Assembly: GCA_001899855.1 (NCBI GenBank) | Contig: MKWR01000029.1 | Location: 301,110-365,109 of the forward strand | DNA from: Lysobacterales bacterium 63-13 | GTDB lineage: Bacteria > Pseudomonadota > Gammaproteobacteria > Xanthomonadales > Rhodanobacteraceae | DNA: 64,000 nucleotides | Direction of reading: 5' to 3' | Shown here: in pieces, positions 8,370 to 17,582 of the stretch | Numbering within the stretch: position 1 is the stretch's first letter | Layout of the letters: the number at the start of each line of letters is the position of its first letter | The notes under the pieces: model-generated | Database searches by the model: none | Seen by the model: only the letters and a program-made list of their open reading frames with translations | Told to the model about the DNA's origin: nothing | Made by a program: the position numbers and the translations under genes

Positions 8370-10151
8370 TCAATAGTTGATTTCCGGAGCTGCGACGGCA
8401 TTTTCCACGATTGCAGACATGCGCGCACGCATCCGTTGCATGACCGCGTCGATGCCGGCCCGGTCGGTGGCGCGCAACAGCCGCGGGGCGATCTTGCGCA
8501 GTTCGCCGGCGTGCAGGGCGTTGACGACTTCGCGAACTTCAAGGATCAGGCCGGGGTGCATGCTGAACTCGGTCAGGCCGAGGCCAATGAGCATTGCCGT
8601 GAAATACACATCTCCGGCAATTTCCCCGCACAGCGTCACCGGCCGCCGATTGCGGCGGCAGACCGCGATGGTATGCGCGATCAGGCGCAACACGGCGGGA
8701 TGCAGCGGGTCGTACAGCTCGCCGAGTTCGTTGTTGTTGCGATCGACGGCAAGCGTGTACTGGACCAGATCATTGGTGCCGATGGCGACGAAATCGAGTT
8801 GCCGGATCATGCTGGTCAGGGCGATCGCCGCGGCGGGCACCTCGATCATCGCACCGAGTTCGATGTGCTCGGCGACCTGCTGGCCTTCGTTGCGCAGTTG
8901 CGTTGCGCACTCCTCGACCATGCGCCGGATGGTGATGACCTCCTCGACCGCGCTGATCATGGGCACGAGGATACGCACCGGCCCGTAACCGGTGGTGCGC
9001 AGGATCGCGCGCAATTGCGTGCGCATGAGTTGCGGATTGCGCAGGGACAGGCGCACTCCGCGCACGCCCAGAGCCGGATTCGGCTCGTCCTCGAGGACCA
9101 GGCCGGCGCGGTCGGCCTTGTCGGCGCCCAGATCAAGGGTGCGGATGGTCACCGGCAGGCCACCCATGCCAAGGACGAGGTCGCGATAGGCAAGGAACTG
9201 CTCCTCCTCGCCGGGCGCATCACGGCGTTGCAGGAAGAGGAATTCGGTGCGGAACAAACCGATGCCGGCGGCACCGAAGGATCGCGCGCGGGCGACGTCG
9301 GTGGCCATTTCCGCATTCGCATGCAGGTGGATCTCGACGCCGTCGAGGGTGCGTGTTTCCGCATCGCGCAGGCGCGCGCGGCGCTTGTCCTGTTGCGCGA
9401 CATCGCGTTGCCACTGCCGGTAGCTGGCCAGGTCCTGTGCGGTGGGGTGGGCGATGACATTGCCGCTGTCGCCATCGATCAGCACGAGATCGCCATCACG
9501 CAGGTGCGCCAGCGCCTGGTGCGAGCCGACCACCATCGGCAGGCGCAGCGAGCGCGCCAGGATGGCGCTGTGCGACAGCGTGCTGCCGCCGGTGAGGATG
9601 AAGCCAAGCACGCCATGTTCGGCTAGCGGCACCAGTTCGGCCGGGGCCACCGTGTCGCTGACCAGGATCTCGCCGACGCGCGAGGCGAGCTTGCGTTCCT
9701 CGACGCTGGATTCGCGGCTCAAGGCGCCTTGCACGCGGCCGATGACATGCTCGATGTCCTCGCGCCGGCTGCGCAGGTAGGGATCATCCATGGCCTCGAA
9801 CACGGCAACCAGGCTGTCGCGCTGCATCTTCAGCGCCGCACTGGCACGGAAGCGGCCATCCTTGATCAGGTTGCGCAGGCCATTGACGAATTCGGGATCA
9901 GCGAGAATCAGCCCGTGCGCATCGATGAACTCTGCGACTTCGCGGGCGAGCGGGCCGCTGAGCTTGTCGCGCAGGACCTTCAGCTCGGCGCGCGCCAGCG
10001 CCAGGGCATTGTCGATGCGCAACAACTCGGCGGCGACATCGGCTTGCGCAAGCGGCGTGTTGTCGACGAGGAAGCGGCTCGGCTGTTCGAGGCGAGCGCG
10101 TCCGAGCGCCATGCCGCGCGATGCTCCGCTGCCTTCGAGTATCAATCGCAC
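8370..10151 (-). CDS. ptsI: phosphoenolpyruvate-protein phosphotransferase (PTS enzyme I)
   Basis: Enzyme I takes phosphate from phosphoenolpyruvate on an active-site histidine and passes it to HPr. The 593-residue protein contains GGSTLSHSAILARSLRLP, with the phosphorylated His at about residue 194, and the PEP-binding C-terminal barrel (FRTEFLFLQR, RTLDLGADK, EVPAAAI, GTNDLVQYTLAVDRN, LCGEIAGD). There is no N-terminal GAF domain, so it is an ordinary EI rather than PtsP. It is the last gene of a minus-strand run (EIIA-Man, HPr, EI) with no sugar permease, so the relay probably regulates rather than transports. Confidence 0.95.
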   Translation of the reverse strand: MRLILEGSGASRGMALGRARLEQPSRFLVDNTPLAQADVAAELLRIDNALALARAELKVLRDKLSGPLAREVAEFIDAHGLILADPEFVNGLRNLIKDGRFRASAALKMQRDSLVAVFEAMDDPYLRSRREDIEHVIGRVQGALSRESSVEERKLASRVGEILVSDTVAPAELVPLAEHGVLGFILTGGSTLSHSAILARSLRLPMVVGSHQALAHLRDGDLVLIDGDSGNVIAHPTAQDLASYRQWQRDVAQQDKRRARLRDAETRTLDGVEIHLHANAEMATDVARARSFGAAGIGLFRTEFLFLQRRDAPGEEEQFLAYRDLVLGMGGLPVTIRTLDLGADKADRAGLVLEDEPNPALGVRGVRLSLRNPQLMRTQLRAILRTTGYGPVRILVPMISAVEEVITIRRMVEECATQLRNEGQQVAEHIELGAMIEVPAAAIALTSMIRQLDFVAIGTNDLVQYTLAVDRNNNELGELYDPLHPAVLRLIAHTIAVCRRNRRPVTLCGEIAGDVYFTAMLIGLGLTEFSMHPGLILEVREVVNALHAGELRKIAPRLLRATDRAGIDAVMQRMRARMSAIVENAVAAPEINY

Positions 10152-10222
10152 GCTGAATCCTTCTCCCTGAAATGCATTGTGATGACGCCCGTGATCCCGC
10201 GGCTTCCCTGCTTGCCGGGCGA

Positions 10223-10492
10223 TTACTGGCCTTCGTCGAATTTGCGCTCGAACAGATCGACCAGGGCATTCATCGCCGATTCCTCGTCCGGGCCATCGGC
10301 GCGCAAGGTCAGCACCGCGCCAAGGCCGGCGGCCAGCATCATCACGCCCATGATGCTCTTGGCGTTGACCTCCTTGCCACGGTAGACCATGAAAATGCTG
10401 GACTGGAAGCCGTGCAGGGTCTGCACGAGCTTGGCCGAAGCCCGCGCATGCAGGCCGAGTTTGTTGCAGATGGTGATTTCGCGTTCAAGCAT
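10223..10492 (-). CDS. ptsH: phosphocarrier protein HPr
   Basis: An 89-residue HPr with the EI-phosphorylated His16 in NKLGLHARASAKLV and a regulatory Ser46 in VNAKSIMGVMMLAAG. The HPr kinase that would act on Ser46 is encoded four genes upstream. The ATG at 10492 overlaps the end of the EIIA gene by 8 bases, indicating translational coupling. A longer open frame upstream of this ATG has no HPr-like sequence and was ignored. HPr relays phosphate from EI to the EIIA proteins of this cluster. Confidence 0.95.
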   Translation of the reverse strand: MLEREITICNKLGLHARASAKLVQTLHGFQSSIFMVYRGKEVNAKSIMGVMMLAAGLGAVLTLRADGPDEESAMNALVDLFERKFDEGQ

Positions 10493-10877
10493 GATCGATG
10501 AATATTCCTCCGCGGCCGCCGCTTGCCGCGGTTTGCGCGAGTTCGTCGAGGGATTGCTCCGGGTAATTGAGTACACGAAGCAGCATGGGCAGATTTAGAC
10601 CGGATACGCAGTGCATGTTGAGGCCGAGTGCCGGCAATCGCTGGGCCACGTTGCACGGCGTCGCCCCATAGAGGTCGGTCAGCACCAGCACGCCCCCGCC
10701 ACTGTCGAGTCCGCGTGCGTGGCGTGCCGCCTGGCTCAGCGTGGAATCGGGATCGGCGCTGGCGGCAACCTCGATCACGTCCAGGGCCAGCGGCAACTGG
10801 CCAAGCACATGCCGGGCCGCACCGACCAGCGCGGCGCCCATCGCCTCATGGGTCATCAGGAGGACGCCGACGCTCAT
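10485..10877 (-). CDS. mannose-family PTS EIIA protein (EIIA-Man), no permease partner
   Basis: A 130-residue EIIA of the mannose/sorbose family. It starts MSVGVLLMTHEAMGAAL, which puts the phosphorylatable histidine at residue 10 as in E. coli ManX, and contains GVLVLTDLYGATPCNVA. An ATG 45 bases upstream (10922) is also possible, but the His10 position favours 10877. No EIIB, EIIC or EIID genes follow. Orphan EIIA-Man genes next to rapZ and ptsH are known in many proteobacteria and are thought to act as regulators in the nitrogen-type PTS. The target cannot be read from the sequence. Confidence 0.88.
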   Translation of the reverse strand: MSVGVLLMTHEAMGAALVGAARHVLGQLPLALDVIEVAASADPDSTLSQAARHARGLDSGGGVLVLTDLYGATPCNVAQRLPALGLNMHCVSGLNLPMLLRVLNYPEQSLDELAQTAASGGRGGIFIDHA

Positions 10878-10949
10878 GGCGATGATGCCGATGCGCGCGG
10901 ATTTTCCAGATGCTGCAGCCATGCCGTGGATGGATCGGGTCGCAATCGA

Positions 10950-11834
10950 TTATTCGAGTTCACGATGATAACTCAGCACTTGTTGATAGTTCTGGCGAAA
11001 ATGCTCGGCCAGGCGTTCGACCAGGAAAACCGATCGATGACGGCCGCCGGTACAACCAATGCAGATGGTCACGTAGCTGCGGCCTTCGTTCTGGAAGCGG
11101 GTCAGCCAGGTTTCGAAGAAGCTGCGCAGGTTGTCGAGGAAGAGGACGACATCGGCCTGCTGCTCCAGCCACTCGCGCACCGCCGCATCGCGGCCGCTGA
11201 GCGGGCGCAACGCGGCATTCCAGTGCGGATTCGGCAGGCAGCGCGCATCGAAGACGAAATCGGCGACCGGCGGCACGCCCTTCTTGAAGGCGAAGGATTC
11301 AAACAGCAAGGTCAACGAGCCGCCGCTCATGCCGAGTTCGGCGATCACCAGGCGGCGCAACTGGTGCACATTGAGTTCGCTGGTATCGATCACGCGATCG
11401 GCGATGGTGGCGATCTGGCGCATCAATTTGCGTTCCAGCGCGATCGCATCGGCGAGGCCGAGGCCGCCGAGTGACAGGGGATGCCGGCGCCGGGTCTCGG
11501 AGTAGCGCTTGATGAGGATGTCATCGCGCGTATCGAGGAAGACCAGTTCGTAGTCGATGCCGATCTCGGCCAGCTCCGACAGCACCTCGGGCAGGCGGTT
11601 CAGATCGTCGGCACGGTTGCGCACGTCGACGCCCACGGCTAGGCGCGGATGGCGGCCTTCGCTGTCGTGCGCCACGGCGCGGACAAACGCCGGCAGCAGG
11701 GCGCTGGGCAGGTTGTCGACACAGTAGTAGTCGAGGTCTTCCAGCGTGCGCAGGGCCACGGACTTGCCGGAGCCGGAAAGGCCGCTGACGACGACCAGGC
11801 GGCTGGATGGATTGGCGAGATCGACGGCGTTCAT
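10950..11834 (-). CDS. rapZ: RNase adapter protein RapZ
   Basis: A 294-residue RapZ/YvcJ family protein. It has a Walker A motif GLSGSGKS (about residues 18-25), the segment YYCVDNLP, and the C-terminal domain signature ICIGCTGGRHRSVFLVERLA that binds small RNA or glucosamine-6-phosphate in E. coli. There RapZ delivers the GlmZ sRNA to RNase E and so controls amino-sugar synthesis. Outside enterobacteria its targets are less clear. It lies 4 bases downstream of hprK and is part of the conserved rpoN-ptsN region. Confidence 0.94.
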   Translation of the reverse strand: MNAVDLANPSSRLVVVSGLSGSGKSVALRTLEDLDYYCVDNLPSALLPAFVRAVAHDSEGRHPRLAVGVDVRNRADDLNRLPEVLSELAEIGIDYELVFLDTRDDILIKRYSETRRRHPLSLGGLGLADAIALERKLMRQIATIADRVIDTSELNVHQLRRLVIAELGMSGGSLTLLFESFAFKKGVPPVADFVFDARCLPNPHWNAALRPLSGRDAAVREWLEQQADVVLFLDNLRSFFETWLTRFQNEGRSYVTICIGCTGGRHRSVFLVERLAEHFRQNYQQVLSYHRELE

Positions 11835-11838
11835 GCAG

Positions 11839-12789
11839 TCACCATGGCGGCAGGCGGCGCAATTGATGAGCTTGGCGATCGACGAAGGTCTGCGCCGGAT
11901 CGAGTCCCTTGGATTTCAGCATGTGGCTGCGCACGGCGGCTTCGGCAAGCACCGCGATGTTGCGCCCCGAGGCCACTGGAATGACGATTTGCGGGATGGC
12001 CACGTCGAGCACGTCGCGATAGCCGACATCGCCGTACAGGCGCTTCATCGCATCATCGGCACCGGTTTGGCTCATCGGTTGCAGGTGCACGATAAGGCGC
12101 AGGTATTTCGACGGCTTGACCGCCGTGTGGCCGAACATCTCGCGCACGTTGAGCACGCCCAGTCCGCGCACTTCCAGGAGGTCGCGCAGCATCTCGGGAC
12201 AGGTGCCATCAATGACGTCCGGCGCGATCAGGGTGAATTCGGGCGCATCGTCGGCTACCAGGCGATGGCCACGCGTGATCAACTCAAGGGCCAGCTCGCT
12301 TTTTCCGGTGCCGCTCTCGCCGGTGATCAATACGCCGATCGAATTGACCTCCATGAGCACGCCATGCAAGGTGATTTGCCGGGCGAGGCCGCGGGCGAGA
12401 TGGTATTGCAGGTAGGTCAGGAGCTCGTGGCCGCGCTTGGGGCTGGCCCACAGCGGCGTGTTCGATTCCTCCGCGGCATCGCGCAGATCGCCCGGGATTG
12501 CCTGGTCCTTGGTCACCAACAGGGCAATTGAGCGGTAGGCCATGATCTTCTCGATCGTTTCCCAGCGCTGGCGTGAATCGAGACTGTCGAGGTAGGCGAG
12601 TTCCTCGGTGCCGATGATCTGCACCTTGTTTGGATAGATGATGTTGAGGTAGCCGATCTGCGAGGGCCGGCGCGAGGTCTTGTCGCCGGGTTCGATGGCG
12701 CGGCCTTCGCCACGCAGGCCGGCGACCCAGCGCAATTGCATGCGCTCGCCGACGGCGTCATAGAGTTGACGTGAGGTCAGTCGGTCCAT
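11839..12789 (-). CDS. hprK: HPr(Ser) kinase/phosphorylase
   Basis: A bifunctional enzyme that phosphorylates and dephosphorylates Ser46 of HPr. The 316-residue protein has the P-loop GESGTGKS at about 157-164, the preceding catalytic-region histidine in [15 protein letters not shown], and the family signature [15 protein letters not shown]. HprK is best known from Firmicutes, but a shorter regulatory system with HprK beside ptsN is common in alpha-, beta- and some gammaproteobacteria including Xanthomonadales. It overlaps ptsN by 13 bases. The HPr in this cluster keeps Ser46, so the enzyme has its substrate. Confidence 0.94.
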   Translation of the reverse strand: MDRLTSRQLYDAVGERMQLRWVAGLRGEGRAIEPGDKTSRRPSQIGYLNIIYPNKVQIIGTEELAYLDSLDSRQRWETIEKIMAYRSIALLVTKDQAIPGDLRDAAEESNTPLWASPKRGHELLTYLQYHLARGLARQITLHGVLMEVNSIGVLITGESGTGKSELALELITRGHRLVADDAPEFTLIAPDVIDGTCPEMLRDLLEVRGLGVLNVREMFGHTAVKPSKYLRLIVHLQPMSQTGADDAMKRLYGDVGYRDVLDVAIPQIVIPVASGRNIAVLAEAAVRSHMLKSKGLDPAQTFVDRQAHQLRRLPPW

Positions 12790-13256
12790 GGCGGGCTCTT
12801 CGGTCTGTTGCGGCTGAATTTTGCCAGTTCCGCTTGCAGCTCACCGCTGTCCTGGGCCTGGCGCATGGCGGTGGTCAGTCGGCTATCGGAAAACATTTCG
12901 GCAAGTTCGGCGAGCAACTGCAGGTGTTGTTCGGGATTGTGTTCGGGAACGGCCATTGCCGCGACCAGATCGACCGGCAGTCCATCCAGCGCGTTGAAGT
13001 CCAGGGGCGAGGACAGCCGGAGGAGGACGGCGCGCGCACGGTCGAGCCCGGGGACGCGTCCATGCGGAATCGCCACGCCGCGCCCGATGCCTGTCGAACC
13101 CAGTTTTTCGCGGCTGTTCAGCGCTTCGCCAATCAGCCTTTGTTCGGCGGAACTGCCCGCCAGCATGGCCGCCAATTGTTCGAGGAGTTGCGCCTTGTCC
13201 GCCGCGGCGACATTCGCGAGCACGTGTTGCGGGGACAGGAGATCAAGTATCGGCAC
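12777..13256 (-). CDS. ptsN: PTS IIA-like nitrogen-regulatory protein PtsN (EIIA-Ntr)
   Basis: A 159-residue EIIA of the fructose/nitrogen type. The active-site histidine lies in [14 protein letters not shown] and the N-terminus reads [20 protein letters not shown]-Ntr is the terminal acceptor of the PTS-Ntr relay and usually controls potassium uptake, phosphate or envelope-stress pathways according to its phosphorylation state. It lies between hpf and hprK in the order conserved behind rpoN. Confidence 0.93.
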   Translation of the reverse strand: MPILDLLSPQHVLANVAAADKAQLLEQLAAMLAGSSAEQRLIGEALNSREKLGSTGIGRGVAIPHGRVPGLDRARAVLLRLSSPLDFNALDGLPVDLVAAMAVPEHNPEQHLQLLAELAEMFSDSRLTTAMRQAQDSGELQAELAKFSRNRPKSPPWTD

Positions 13257-13373
13257 GGCGAGGCTCGACTGGATTGAACCGACAGTATCGCATCGCCGTG
13301 CCTTGGGCGCAGGCCTTGCATCACTGTCCGATCCGTGGATGCGAGGGATCGGACAGGCGGCCTGGTGCCGGGA

Positions 13374-13694
13374 TTACTCGTAACGCGAAGCGAGTACCTC
13401 CTTGGGATGATGATCGGTCACTTTTTCCTTGTGCTTGCGTACCTGGGCGGTGAGCTTGTCGGCGAGTGCATCAATCGCCGAATACATGTCTGCGGCGACT
13501 GCGTCGGCATGCAGATCCTTGCCGGACAGGTGGATCGTCGCTTCCGCCTTGTGCAGGAGCTTCTCGACGCCGAGGACGATGGACAATTCGTGAAGGTGGT
13601 CAAAATGCCGGGTCAGACGCTCCATCTTTGATTCCGTGTGCGCGCGCAGTGCGGGCGTGATGTCGATCTGATGGCCTTTGATCGTGATCTGCAT
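13374..13694 (-). CDS. hpf: ribosome hibernation promoting factor (HPF/YfiA family)
   Basis: A 106-residue short-form HPF starting MQITIKGHQIDITPALRAHTE, with the basic and acidic helices of the S30AE fold. It binds the 30S A/P site in stationary phase and promotes inactive 100S or stabilised 70S ribosomes. A near-perfect Shine-Dalgarno (AAGGAGG, at 13700-13706 on the complement) precedes the ATG, suggesting high expression. It sits directly after rpoN, as in most proteobacteria. Confidence 0.94.
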   Translation of the reverse strand: MQITIKGHQIDITPALRAHTESKMERLTRHFDHLHELSIVLGVEKLLHKAEATIHLSGKDLHADAVAADMYSAIDALADKLTAQVRKHKEKVTDHHPKEVLASRYE

Positions 13695-13834
13695 GGCAAC
13701 CTCCTTCTAGGGTGGGCCGGACATCCGACCCGGATGGAACCACCGACCAGTGCGGTGATCCGCGTTCTTCACTGTCACTCGTTCTTTCGACAACCATTGC
13801 AGCGTGGTGTTCCGCGTTTCATGGCTGCAGCGAG

Positions 13835-15283
13835 TCAATCGAGGCGGCAGCGTTCGTTCGATGAAGAGATATTGAGGGCCTCCCGGTATTTCGCAACCGT
13901 GCGTCGTGCCACGCTGATGCCGCGGCGGTTGAGTTCCAGCGCAAGCGCCTGGTCGGACAACGGCCTGGCGGCCTTTTCCTCGTCGATCAATTTGCGGATC
14001 ATGGCCTGGATCGCGGTGGCCGAGGCGGCACCGCCATCGACCGTGGACACGCCGCTGGAAAAGAAATACTTGAATTCAAAGGTGCCGCGCGGCGTATGCA
14101 GGTACTTGCGCGTGGTCACCCGGGAAACCGTCGACTCGTGCATCTCGATTTCGTCGGCGACATCGCGCAAAACCAGCGGGCGCATCGCCTCGGCACCAAA
14201 ATCAAGGAAACTGGCCTGTGCCTGGACGATGGCCTGGGCGACCTTGAGCACGGTCTCCGCACGCGTCTTCAGGCTCTTGATCAGCCAGCGCGCCTCCTGC
14301 AACTGCCCGCGCAGGTAATTGGCATCATCACGACGCGCCTTGGCGATCAGGCTTGCGTAGTGTTCGTTGATCGCCAGGCGCGGCTGGCAATTCGGCGACA
14401 GCGATACCTGCCAGCGGCCATTGACCTTGTACGCATAGGCATCGGGAGCGACATACTCGGGCGCCGCGTTCGAGTAGCCGGCACCGGGTTTCGGATTCAG
14501 CGAACGGACGAGGTCGATGATGGTGTCGAGTTCGCCGTCGCTCACGCGCAGGCGCTGGCACAGGCGCGTGCGATCGTTGCGGGCGAGCAGGTCTAGGCAA
14601 TCCGCGACCAGTTGCCGTGCCTTGGCCAGCCCCGGCGTTTCCGCATCGAGGCCTTCGAGCTGGACATCGAGGCATTCGCCGAGCGTGCGCGAGGCAACGC
14701 CGACCGGATCGAAGCGTTGGATGCGATGGCGCACGCTTTCGACCTGTTCCTCGCTGACGGCGAACAGGTCAGCCAGGCTCTGCGCGAGCACCGCATTGGT
14801 TTCCTCCAGATAGCCATCATCATTGACGGCTTCGATGATTGCCGTGGCAATGCCGCGATCAGGGGCCGACAGCGGGGTCAGGTTGAGCTGCCAGAGCAGA
14901 TGGTCGCGCAGATCCTCGGCCTCGACATCCTGCGCCTCCATGCCTTCCTCGTCGCTGGCAGCGGTGCCGGCGCGGTAGTCATGCGAATCACCGCCGAGAT
15001 CAAGCGGGACGTCGTCGAAATCGGGCGTGCTGTCGACCGGCTCGGCCGAATTGCTGTCGCTGGATTCGACCGCGGCGCTGGGCGTGTGTTCGGCCGGAAC
15101 GAACTCCTCGACTTCCTCTTCCGGCTCGCTTTCGTCGATGTCGAGCAGGGGATTGGACTCGAGGGCGAGATTGAGTTCCGCTTCGAGTTCAATGCTCGAC
15201 AATTGCAGCAGCTTGATTGCCTGCTGGAGTTGTGGCGTCAGCGCAAGCTGAGCCTGGACGCGGAGTTGTAGAGCGGGTTTCAT
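13835..15283 (-). CDS. rpoN: RNA polymerase sigma-54 factor RpoN
   Basis: Sigma-54 recognises -24/-12 promoters and needs AAA+ activators. The 482-residue protein starts MKPALQLRVQAQLALTPQ, the glutamine-rich region I. It has the acidic region II (SEPEEEVEEF and following) and the RpoN box ARRTVAKYRE close to the C-terminus that reads the -24 element. An in-frame ATG ten codons upstream (15313) is less likely, because the family begins at MKPxLQL. Cotranscription with lptB upstream is possible, but about 400 bases containing a palindrome separate the two genes. Confidence 0.95.
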   Translation of the reverse strand: MKPALQLRVQAQLALTPQLQQAIKLLQLSSIELEAELNLALESNPLLDIDESEPEEEVEEFVPAEHTPSAAVESSDSNSAEPVDSTPDFDDVPLDLGGDSHDYRAGTAASDEEGMEAQDVEAEDLRDHLLWQLNLTPLSAPDRGIATAIIEAVNDDGYLEETNAVLAQSLADLFAVSEEQVESVRHRIQRFDPVGVASRTLGECLDVQLEGLDAETPGLAKARQLVADCLDLLARNDRTRLCQRLRVSDGELDTIIDLVRSLNPKPGAGYSNAAPEYVAPDAYAYKVNGRWQVSLSPNCQPRLAINEHYASLIAKARRDDANYLRGQLQEARWLIKSLKTRAETVLKVAQAIVQAQASFLDFGAEAMRPLVLRDVADEIEMHESTVSRVTTRKYLHTPRGTFEFKYFFSSGVSTVDGGAASATAIQAMIRKLIDEEKAARPLSDQALALELNRRGISVARRTVAKYREALNISSSNERCRLD

Positions 15284-15689
15284 GCCCGGATCGTTATCGT
15301 CTGACGGCCTCATGCAAGCTTAGCGCCAATTGTCCGCAACCGGCAGATCTTGACGCTCGCCAGCGCACAGTCCACTCTCTCGCGGTTGCCTGCAGGGTTA
15401 TGCAACAAGCGGCGCAATTGCGTGTTGAAACCCGCCACGCATCAAAGCAGCCTGTGCACAGGCAATTTCATCGCCGCCGGCAATCATGCCGTCACTTGGC
15501 TGGTGACTGGATCCTGCAAGTGGTGCCAATCAGCTTGATCAAACCGCCTCGCGAGGCGGCATCGCTTTGGGCGAATGGTCGGGCCGTTGGAACTGGCCGA
15601 AGGGCCATTTGGGCATTGCTCCGCCCGGACACTGCAGCCGCAATGGCTTCCTTGTCGGTTGCTGCGGCTTGAATGCGCCGGAATCCCGG
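15284..15689. other. intergenic region between lptB and rpoN
   Basis: About 400 bases without a convincing gene. Short open frames here have no recognisable domain and no ribosome binding site. The region contains the 16-base palindrome at 15544-15559 and a TTGATCAA palindrome just beside it. It probably holds the 3' end of the lptB transcript and the promoter of rpoN. No clear sigma-70 or sigma-54 promoter was identified. Confidence 0.5.
15544..15559 (-). terminator. perfect palindrome, possible terminator downstream of lptB
   Basis: CCGCCTCGCGAGGCGG is a perfect 16-base inverted repeat. On the minus strand, the direction of lptB transcription, it is followed by TTTGATC, a very short T run. 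That makes it a weak candidate for an intrinsic terminator or an attenuator between lptB and rpoN. It could equally be a protein-binding site. Confidence 0.4.
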
Positions 15690-16409
15690 CTACATGCGGA
15701 ACTCGGTGCCGAGATAGACCTCGCGCACCTTCTCGTTGGCCAGGACTTCGGCCGGGGTGCCCTGGGTGAGGACGGCACCTTCATTCATGATGTAGGCCCG
15801 ATCACAGATGCCGAGCGTTTCGCGCACGTTGTGGTCGGTGATGAGGATGCCGATGTTGCGTGCCTTCAGGTGCCGCACGATGCGCTGGATGTCGACAACC
15901 GAAATCGGGTCGATGCCGGCAAAGGGTTCGTCGAGCAGCAGGAAGCGCGGCCTGGCGGCCAGCGCGCGGGTGATCTCGACGCGACGGCGCTCGCCGCCGG
16001 ACAGGCTCGCCCCCTTGCTGCGCGCGATATGGCTGATCTGCAGGTCATCAAGCAGGTGCTCCAGCTCGCCTTCACGGCCCTTGGCATCGAGGTCCTTGCG
16101 CAACTCGAGGATGGCCATGACATTGTCGGCAACGCTGAGGCGACGGAAGATCGAGGGTTCCTGCGGCAGGTAGCCAACGCCCAATGCGGCACGCTCGTGC
16201 ATCGGCATGGTGGTGATGGTGCGGTCATCAAGGCGGATGCTGCCGGAATCGGCGGCGACCAGGCCGACCACCATGTAGAAACAGGTGGTCTTGCCGGCAC
16301 CGTTCGGGCCGAGCAGGCCGACGACCTCGCCCTGGCGCAGCGAAAAACCGAAATCGCGCACGACGCTGCGGCCGCCATAGGCCTTGCGCAGGTTTGCCGC
16401 ATGCAGCAT
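15690..16409 (-). CDS. lptB: LPS export ABC transporter ATP-binding protein LptB
   Basis: The cytoplasmic ATPase that powers LptFG extraction of lipopolysaccharide from the inner membrane. The 239-residue protein has Walker [12 protein letters not shown], signature LSGGERRR, Walker [14 protein letters not shown] and the H-loop segment [10 protein letters not shown]. It closely follows the LptB family, including the C-terminal YLGTEFRM. It shares its first base with the last base of lptA, and forms the classic kdsC-lptC-lptA-lptB unit. Confidence 0.95.
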   Translation of the reverse strand: MLHAANLRKAYGGRSVVRDFGFSLRQGEVVGLLGPNGAGKTTCFYMVVGLVAADSGSIRLDDRTITTMPMHERAALGVGYLPQEPSIFRRLSVADNVMAILELRKDLDAKGREGELEHLLDDLQISHIARSKGASLSGGERRRVEITRALAARPRFLLLDEPFAGIDPISVVDIQRIVRHLKARNIGILITDHNVRETLGICDRAYIMNEGAVLTQGTPAEVLANEKVREVYLGTEFRM

Positions 16410-16993
16410 CAGCGATTGCTGTCCGTGGCCGGCTTGCTGGCAGCCTTGGGCTTGGGTTTGAAGGTCATGTGCACTTCACTGCCCGGGGCCTGGCTGCCGC
16501 CCTCCATGGCACCTGTTTCGGTGTTGTAGGTCATGCGCTGGCCACGGAATTCGGATTTGCCTTCCTGCACGACGACGACATCGCCAGTGAGGATGGCAAT
16601 GTGGCTGCCATCGTTGTAGTCGATTTCGGCGGCCCGCGCGGTCATCAGGCCGCCGTTGTTGTCCTGCAACTGTTCAAGGCGTGCAGGCGATCCGCTCAAC
16701 ACGATGCGACGGCCGGAATCATTGCTGCCGTCTCCTTCATAGACGCGCGCTTCATCGCCGCTGGCTTTCAGCGAGCCTTGCTCGATGCGCACGTTGTCCT
16801 TGAACAACGCATATGACGGCGTGGTGGTGACCATCTTGTTGTAGCTGGCGCGGACCTCGAGGTTCTTGTCGCGGTCGCTGCTCAGGGCGTGGGCTGCAGC
16901 AAACGCCAGCATGCCGATCGCGGCGAGCAGCAGTTGCCAACCGAGCAAGCGATCAGGGCTTGCGCCGGTTCGGTTCAAAGGTATTGTGGACAT
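16409..16993 (-). CDS. lptA: LPS transport periplasmic protein LptA
   Basis: LptA forms the periplasmic bridge that carries lipopolysaccharide to the outer membrane. The 194-residue protein starts [10 protein letters not shown], with a hydrophobic export signal (about residues 18-38) ending near AAHA. It continues with OstA-fold strands ([47 protein letters not shown]). The chosen start overlaps the end of lptC by 41 bases; the frame is open further upstream but without family-like sequence. The C-terminus is short and basic (KPKPKAASK), as in several xanthomonad homologues. Confidence 0.88.
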   Translation of the reverse strand: MSTIPLNRTGASPDRLLGWQLLLAAIGMLAFAAAHALSSDRDKNLEVRASYNKMVTTTPSYALFKDNVRIEQGSLKASGDEARVYEGDGSNDSGRRIVLSGSPARLEQLQDNNGGLMTARAAEIDYNDGSHIAILTGDVVVVQEGKSEFRGQRMTYNTETGAMEGGSQAPGSEVHMTFKPKPKAASKPATDSNR

Positions 16994-17543
16994 CGGATAG
17001 CAGCTCCAGGACTTTGCTGTTGAGGTCACCACGCAGGCCGGTGCCGCGCAGTATAGAGCCCGGCTGGGTGATCTGCGCCGACGCCTCGGTCTCCAGCGTG
17101 CCGTCGCGGGGATGCGCAATCAGGTTGGAGGTGACGATGCGGGCGGGGCCTGCATCCGGGCCGGGCTGGCGCTGCAACTCGACATGCCCTTCGAGCTTCA
17201 TCGTCGAGCCATCCTTGTTGACCGAGGCCGAATCCGATTTGCCGATCCACGGGTTGGCATCCTTGTCGACGATCACGTAGTCGGGCGTCGAAACGAAGAT
17301 CGATCCGTCCTCGCTGCGCCGGGTCAGCCGCGGACCGCTGACGGTGAAACTGAGCTTGCCGCTCTCATCCAGGGCATTCATGGAGAAATTGTCGAGCGTG
17401 TAGCCGGAGCGCGGCGGGCCGCTGAAGGTGGGTTCGAGCGGCGGCGGGCGGGTCAGCCAGAGCAGGATCTGGCTCAGCGCGGCAATCATTGCCAGCGCCA
17501 GCATGACCATCACGGTGCGTCGATCCATGATCATGGCCGGCAC
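16953..17543 (-). CDS. lptC: LPS export ABC transporter periplasmic protein LptC
   Basis: A bitopic inner membrane protein that passes LPS from LptBFG to LptA. The 196-residue protein has one N-terminal membrane helix (about residues 9-30) and the LptC beta-jellyroll domain beginning YTLDNFSMNALDESGKLSFTVSGPRL. Start codons at residues 1 (17543) and 6 (17528) are both possible. It lies between kdsC and lptA in the conserved order. Confidence 0.88.
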   Translation of the reverse strand: MPAMIMDRRTVMVMLALAMIAALSQILLWLTRPPPLEPTFSGPPRSGYTLDNFSMNALDESGKLSFTVSGPRLTRRSEDGSIFVSTPDYVIVDKDANPWIGKSDSASVNKDGSTMKLEGHVELQRQPGPDAGPARIVTSNLIAHPRDGTLETEASAQITQPGSILRGTGLRGDLNSKVLELLSDVHNTFEPNRRKP

Positions 17544-17582
17544 CTCGCGATTGCGTTCAGCGGTTTTTCTATGCCCATGCGC

